Assembly (NCBI GenBank): GCA_011009095.1
Contig: VTPC01091068.1
Coordinates: 337,138 to 401,137, forward strand
DNA: 64,000 nucleotides
DNA from: Ignelater luminosus
Taxonomy: Eukaryota; Arthropoda; Insecta; Coleoptera; Elateridae
Direction: 5' to 3'
In this document: positions 57,501 to 64,000 of the stretch, in pieces
Numbering within the stretch: position 1 is the stretch's first letter
Layout: each line of letters begins with the position of its first letter
Translations under genes and position numbers: made by a program
Notes under the pieces: generated by a model
Told to the model about the DNA's origin: nothing
The model's database searches: none
The model's input: the letters and a program-made list of their open reading frames with translations, nothing else

Positions 57501-58705
57501 CAAATTATATACCTAATAAAAGAATTTGCACTTTATGTGCATCTGACCCCCCCTATGGAAAAATGGCTAACATCGACAATTCATACAAATCAATACTTTC
57601 AATTGCAAAAGCATGTAAGCAATAAATGGCAGAATGTCAGCAATTATATGTAGGTTTTTACAGAAGAAAAGAGTAATACAGTCTAGACGTGTAAAATAGT
57701 TTCAGCTACTATTTGATAAAACAAAAGCAGTTTCTAACTCATAAGTGCAATATCATAGTGATTTATGACATAGGATGTTATGGGATAGGAAAACAAGATA
57801 TAAAAAATAAAATAATCAAAATTCGTAAAAAATGGAGTACTAGCAGAATTTCACTTATCAACGCTGCAATACAGATATCAGTATACATGCTGAAAGTGGA
57901 TATACATACTAAAAGAATGCTTTAACTTTTTCTGTGGTTACTTATCACTGTTTCTGAAACTCGATTTAACAAGAATTTGTTCACCTTGATTCAAGTTCAA
58001 TTAAGACTAAAATAACTATTACGTGATATTAACAGTAAGAATTAGTAGAAATCTCTAATAAAACCTGTTTTTACATTATTCTGTTGTAGTGAGTCTTGTT
58101 TGGTTTTCTGATACAAATACAAAAAATTATTAAAAGTGCAATTCATTTTAATCTACAAATGAAAGGCATAGATCTCCATTTATAATACTAAGTAGTCACA
58201 TATACAAGTGACGAAGACTGTACATATTTAACCTCAATAAAGTAAATAATAAAAGTAATAGCCGGTTTTTAATTTGTTTATAGAGTTTTTATAAAATTCA
58301 TTAGTCAGTGTATAATTAGTATAAAATGAAGGATTTATCACATAGTTGAGACATATAATCAGCTAGGGTTAAAGAGCATACATCACGAGCAATACACGAT
58401 ATTTGTTGTAAACTGAACTTCAAAGAGTTCTGTTGTGTTTCGTTACTAAAAGTGATTAACAGTAAGTAATAATTTTTCCATAAAATAGTAATAAAGTTAT
58501 AAATTCTATTAAAAGAAATATATCTATATATAACTAAGCTATTTCTTTTTACATTTTTTTTCTGCATAATTTGGTATTATTTATAAAATTTTATCGTTTT
58601 AAAACAATGACCATTCATCTTAATTAATTTATAAAACACTAACAAATAGCGTCTCTTATTCTTAATTGCGCAAACGACAAAAGAACATAAAAAAGTATTC
58701 CATGT
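54514..58705. other. Gene-free AT-rich stretch
   Basis: About 4.2 kb without a supported gene. Open frames here are short and show no domain. One imperfect inverted repeat (AAATTAAATTAAAACTCT near 56078-56096 against its complement near 56127-56150) is the only structure noted. Confidence 0.4.
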
Positions 58706-58932
58706 ATAACATGCGATCATTAAAATTTAAGTTCCCAGTAGGCTGTGAAATTTTTCCGTAGGGTGTATCTTAGACATAACGCATCCCAACACATAACCTA
58801 TAAACTGATGATTTTGTCTTGTTTCTAATGCAAGCTGTCAATTTGATAGATAATTTTCCGGAATAAGCTAAGACATGATTTATTCTTTCATGGCCTCCTG
58901 GGAACTTTTAAATTTTAATGATCGCATGTTAT
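58706..58932. mobile_element. 225-bp MITE
   Basis: Inverted termini AACATGCGATCATTAAAATT and its exact inverse at the right end. Similarity continues through GTTCCCAG and AGGC for about 45 bases with a 2-base indel. There is a possible TA border. No coding capacity; superfamily unknown. Confidence 0.8.
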
Positions 58933-59825
58933 TACATTTCTTTAATTTCACAGTCATTTCCTAAGATGCAAAATTAATCTAGATAAGTGCGAGTCCTAAG
59001 TGAAGATCTAGGTGTATACGATAGGTGCTGGTATACATACATATGTAAGAATTATTATAATTAATAATTAAAAACAACCCATCGATTTTAGATATATCTG
59101 AATAATAATTATGCATAAATTAATACTAATTAGTAATTACTTATATCGATTATACATACTACAAAGGTGGATCCTGCGTCATAGGAATTTACATGTTATA
59201 GTTCTAATAATCAATCATTGCTTACCTATTATCTTCGAACAGACGTTAAATAAGTTTTTTGCAAACTCTATATCGAATATATTACTGATTTAATTCTATT
59301 TTGGCTTTTTAGATTGAGAAAAAACTGCTACTTTTATGAAAGTTTAAAGTAATCTTAGAGTTATTACATCATTCATCTTTTAGTTATCTACAAGTTAAAT
59401 CAACAGTACATAACTCCACCTTTCATAACAATAGCGAACTCGAGTTCTTCAGATTTAATTTCTTAGATTCTAGAAAACAGAAATATATCAGTGGCATAGT
59501 CCTATAATTGTAGGTATGTGATACAAGCCATAGTAACATAGTTCGATAATATAATCATATACACTTCAACTCAAAATTAAAAAATCAATATATAATATCG
59601 TTATTTCTTTTTATTATTGGAAATATTGTGGAGATATCCTGATACAATAAATATATAAGATTATTGCCACCTTCTGTACCTATAATAAAAATAATAGTAC
59701 TCTGAATGCCAATGAAATGCTGCGCGATACAAACTACATCAAAAACGCAAAGATGCTTTGCATTGACGTAGGTCAAATAAAACGATAGGTGCTATTCAAA
59801 GACAGTTTTTTTTTAAAGCAAATGT
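58933..59825. other. Nothing recognised
   Basis: AT-rich sequence between a MITE and a Tc1-like relic. No open frame or repeat structure that I can support. Confidence 0.4.
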
Positions 59826-60235
59826 AGCAAAAGTAATGACCCTGCTTAAAGAAGGCTATAAACACAGCAAGAAGTTGCTGCAAGACTTCACACTATCCAG
59901 AGGTAAACGATGTAAGCAAGGCCGTAATGAGAAAATTATACCATATGAAGACCATTATCTAACCGTTATAATTCCAAGATTAAAAGATTTATCACTGCCC
60001 ATTTGTTAAAGAGTGATGTCCAACTGCTCACTAGAGCCGTAGTCAGCCACGATACCACATTAAACAGATGGCATACAATTGGAATAAATGCAAGACATAC
60101 TGTCATCGGCCCAATTTTCACATTATCACACCATAGAGCTTTCTTTACTTTGCAGACTAGGATTAACAAACAATAAACAAATGTGCTACTCGATGGTAAA
60201 TCTAAGCTTTGTCTTATCAGGAACGATAAACATAA
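59826..60235 (+). pseudogene. Decayed Tc1-like transposase fragment (N-terminal half)
   Basis: The plus strand reads VMTLLKEGYKHSKKL, like the first helix-turn-helix of Tc1 transposases. A basic GRNEKIIPYEDHYLTV then matches the linker pattern GRxxKTTxxEDRYL. After several stops, LTNNKQMCYSMVNLSFVLSG matches the usual WTxxQWxxVLFSDESxFxLSG region around the first catalytic Asp, with the acids lost. The rest of the catalytic domain is missing. This is an old relic, called from motif order rather than from any single strong match. Confidence 0.45.
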
Positions 60236-63200
60236 TAAAGTCACATACTGCAAAACGGTTGCGCAATGCGCTGTATCATAAGTCAATAAAGGTATTGTTA
60301 ATAATATAAAATATAATAAATATATTTTTGCAATTTTGCGTTGAGGTTATAATAATACAAGGTGTGCTCTAGATTTTTCCAGTAATTTGTGTTATTTGGG
60401 TCAACAATATCTTGTTTAACGGAAATCACTACAAGCGCCAGGCGTGAATATGGTAGATTGTTAAAGCAAAAGTTACGAGTACGGTCTCTAGAGTCCCTTT
60501 GACAAATTTACATTTAGAGACTCTTGTTTGAACTGGTCTGAACAGTAAAAGTTAGCCAAAAGAAAATTCAAATACAATTCGTCAAAAAGGTCATATTAAA
60601 TAAACTTTTAACGATTGTAAATACTTTTTTTGTTTCAATTGCCAATTGGGTCGAATAACACTATTTGACATAACCTTATCTAGAAATATTAGAATTAACG
60701 TGGTAACGTCCTATAGTTATGACATCACTACAAATGATGACGTAACTGTCTAGGGTTATGAAAAACCATATATATCAATTTCAAACACAACAAAATAAGG
60801 TTGGACGAAGTTTGATACTGAAAAACATGTTGTTTTCTTTCGGCATAAAGTACAGTTAATAACTATAATGAAGATCCTAAAAGCGTAAGATAGAGATAGA
60901 GAGAGAGAAAGATGCAAAAATATCATGTGATCAACTCAATTCTCGTCCTTTCTGATTTACCAATATCCATCGATAACAATAACGGTTTTTCTTATACAGT
61001 TGTTGACCTTTAAAGTTGAATATAAAAAATTTCCCATGTAAGTTTCTGTGGACCGTGTCCCATCTCTATACTCTGTATAAAATATTTCTAAGGCCATGCA
61101 GATTTTAACATTATCAAAATTTAAATATGTAATACAAGGCTTTTCAGATTTGATGGTATTAAATCAGAGAGGATTTTATTATAATGAAGAAACAAAACGA
61201 TACACTGTACTAACTTAATATTTTCTGTTTGTTAAGGCTAATGATTTTAGTTATTTCTAGATTTACGTACAAGAATAAATTATCCAAAGAAATGCATACA
61301 TCACGTTTTTTTTGCATTATATTCTTCCAGCTTTTCTTGTAAAAATCCTTTGATTTACCTTATCATGCTTTTCAGCTGTATTCATTCAAGAAACTTTTTT
61401 TAAACTATCTTTGGTTACTTATTGGGTCTAAATTCAAAGTCATTTCCTGCGTCTTGAATATCTCTGAAAAGCGAATAAAGGTTCATAATTCGTATAAAAA
61501 CTATTTTATTCCTCAAAATGTTTAGGTTGGACTTCCCACGGCATTATCTTTATTACCTTATTATTAAATGAAAATTAGGCTAACAAAATTTAGTAATGTA
61601 ACGTTAATTTAAGGAAACATAAGTTTTGTTTATAGTCAACGATAGTCACTCCTTACATATATTCTGTACCACTGAAAAAACAAGATACATTGATAGTCGC
61701 ATTGTATAATTCATTAAGATTTTGTAATACATTTATAAACAGCGATAATAATATTCTAGACTACCGAAACATCCTGTACAACAGTAGACCATAGACCCGT
61801 TTATTTATAACTACTTTGAAGCATTAGTGCATCGCTAACACACGTAATCTTGTTTATTTGATAGAAATATCTAACCGTAGATGCTTCTTTTAGAAATAAC
61901 TTAACAAGTGCGCGAATATAGATATTTTTTTTGTTTTCTTTTCAAATCAAAATATTAGGAAGAACAAGATACTTATAACGAACAATGTGAAGTAAGTAAG
62001 CATACAACAGATAATGCATATTACTAAAGATTTACAAATATACATACGTATGTATAGCTGGTGTAACCACAGCAGCGACCTTTGATACTTTTAATGCTTA
62101 AAATTAACATTGCTTTTTTTAAATGGTGTACCTAACTCAATTTCTATAATAATATGTGAGTACATATGGTACTGAACTGGACAAAGTACAGATAGCTAAA
62201 AACAGTTAAAAATCAAAATGATATAATCTAAAAGTAAAACAGAAAAATAAGATACACACCTGTTTAAAGAGTGAACAATGATCAATGGCTAAACATCTTA
62301 TCACGCTCAGACTTGAAGATTATGCCATTTAAACTTATCATCGTATTTTTTCTACAGTTAAGAAATTTAGTGACACCTTATAATGTATATTCTTGGATCT
62401 AATAAAATATGTGAGTTGTTTTCATTCTGTAACTTTTAAATTTGTAGAATTGAAAGTATAAGTTATCTTATAACATTAAAAATCCAGTTCTGCTGTATTT
62501 TACTTAAAATTATTTTATTTCATATTTACGAAATCTAATAACGATTAGATTATTCCAAAATTCTATAAATCTGTACTGATAGTACAGCTTGAAATTAAAT
62601 TAAAACTTGTCCTATCTTCGTTATTTACAAAATGAAAAATAAGTATAGGTATGTTGTTTATTAAACACGGAAAATTTCGAACTGCGTAACGCAAATCATT
62701 TGATTGTTAAAAATATACAAATTTAATAAGTGCGCATTTTATGTTTTATGTTAAATTTCCCTAAAACAGTAACAGAATTACTTTTTCAAAAAAAACCATT
62801 AATATTCATTTATAGACATATTTCAGATACAGAACTGTAGACATCCAAAGTACGTTCTTATTAGTAATAAAATGATAAGCGAATGAATAACTTAATTACA
62901 ACTAAAGAAAAAAAACGTATTCCAGAGATAAATCTTGAATCACTGTTTATAAATTTCGTTTAGTACCTACATTAATGTGTATTTTTGGTACAAAATATTT
63001 TGTAAACAAATAACCCAAATATTTAAAAAAAATTACTAACGACTGATAAACGAGACGGACAAAAATTCCAAAGTTATTAACAAATTCTTGATAAAAGTAT
63101 TAATAGTTCAAAGTCTTTTTTTATGGATTTTTGCATACAAGTAACGGTTATGAAGTTATTATAAAAACAGATTGTTTTGTAGGTGCAGAAAACTACCTGA

Positions 63201-63635
63201 TTATAGTAGTGATTATAAATAAACGAGATTAAACTTTGAAACTACACATGGACACGCCCAGAATTCATGGTTAGAGAGTACCCACTAACAATCTTTATAA
63301 TCGTTCATTTTTTAAATTGAAAAAAAAAGAAAAGGGAATAATATTGAAGTTTCAGAACTTAGTTTCGTATTTAAAACAAAAACAATTTTGAAATGTATAA
63401 ATATTACCAAAATACCAATAAAGTTTATCCGCTTTCTCTTCACTATTTTAGGAACACACTGATTAGCTTGACCTGTGTCAATAATTATAAGAATCCTTCT
63501 GTGTATGATCCAATCAGAGTAATAAATAGCTCGTTTAATGGATTTCTCTTTCACATTTTTCAAACAGGCCTTCACCTAGCAAAGAATACCCCTTTTAAAA
63601 ACCTTGAATAGGTAATTATTTAGCTTGTAGTAGCA
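60236..63635. other. Gene-free AT-rich stretch
   Basis: 3.4 kb with no supported gene or transposon end. A short GA-rich tract occurs near 60890-60912. Confidence 0.4.
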
Positions 63636-64000
63636 TACAGGGTGGCCCAATGAAAACGAAACAAACTGAATAACTCCCACGAAAATAATTTTTCGAAAAA
63701 ACGCAAAAACACTTTGATTTGTATTGGGAGGGGTCATTTTTGACGTACAATTCAAACCTTAAACTTCAATCCTCCAGAGTGGAGGGGACGTCAACCCCTC
63801 AAAGATTTCTAATGGGAAGAGGTTCAAGTGGCACATCACTCGAAAGGCATTTGAATTCTCCATATTGCTCCGTTTGAATTTTTAAATTCGGTCAATTTAT
63901 TTGGAAGATAAAGGAATAAAATCTAAAACATAGAAGGCTTTCTAATGATGTGCCACTTAAACCCCCTTCCCATTAGAAATTTCTGAGTGGTTGACCCTCC
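63636..64000. mobile_element. TA-flanked palindromic element cut by the window edge
   Basis: Starts CAGGGTGGCCCAATGAAAAC after a TA, the same style of end as the other TACAGGG elements here. Its arms are recognisable: TTTCTAATGGGAAGAGG and AAGTGGCACATCA at 63806-63838 pair with ATGTGCCACTTAAACCC and CCATTAGAAATTTC at 63947-63983. The remaining right arm lies beyond position 64000. Confidence 0.7.

Overview
This is a 64 kb piece of an AT-rich animal nuclear genome. The genes have short, phase-consistent exons, GT-AG introns and large TE-filled introns. The gene set (ALG8, TMEM60, SMIM20, WDR45 and an insect-type midgut cadherin), together with rosa-like and mariner transposons, points to an insect. 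A beetle is my best guess from the style of the cadherin, but that is inference and no species call is possible.

Layout. Positions 0.4-1.8 kb hold a decayed BED-finger/CGGBP1-like transposase relic on the minus strand. ALG8 (7 exons) occupies 2.3-4.7 kb minus, and intron-less TMEM60 occupies 6.1-6.5 kb minus. SMIM20/MITRAC7 (3 exons) lies at 7.9-9.4 kb plus. WDR45/WIPI4 (8 exons) lies at 9.8-12.5 kb minus, tail to tail with SMIM20. Positions 13-20.5 kb are a gene-free repeat district: an element rich in GGACGTCC palindromes, several TA-flanked inverted-repeat elements nested in diverged direct repeats, and a dead mariner-like transposase. One cadherin gene of 31 coding exons (1,646 aa) spans 21.4-53.1 kb plus. 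It is the homologue of the insect midgut cadherins known as receptors for Bacillus thuringiensis Cry toxins. Its introns carry a gypsy relic, a LINE endonuclease relic, an apparently intact DD41D mariner-type transposon, a dead mariner nested in a MITE, a nearly intact D,D34D mariner and several palindromic MITEs. Positions 53-64 kb are mostly anonymous AT-rich sequence with one GC-richer island, one MITE, a Tc1-like relic and a palindromic element cut by the window edge.

The five host genes form no operon or shared pathway. ALG8 works in ER N-glycan assembly, SMIM20 in mitochondrial complex IV assembly, WDR45 in autophagy, TMEM60 is an uncharacterised membrane protein, and the cadherin is a gut surface receptor or adhesion protein. 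I found no bacterial-type system, CRISPR array, rRNA or convincing tRNA. The most distinctive material is the transposon biology, especially the 21-bp-periodic MITE family and the potentially active mariners. All exon models were built by eye from splice sites and reading frame and were checked for phase and length. No database or transcript search was possible.
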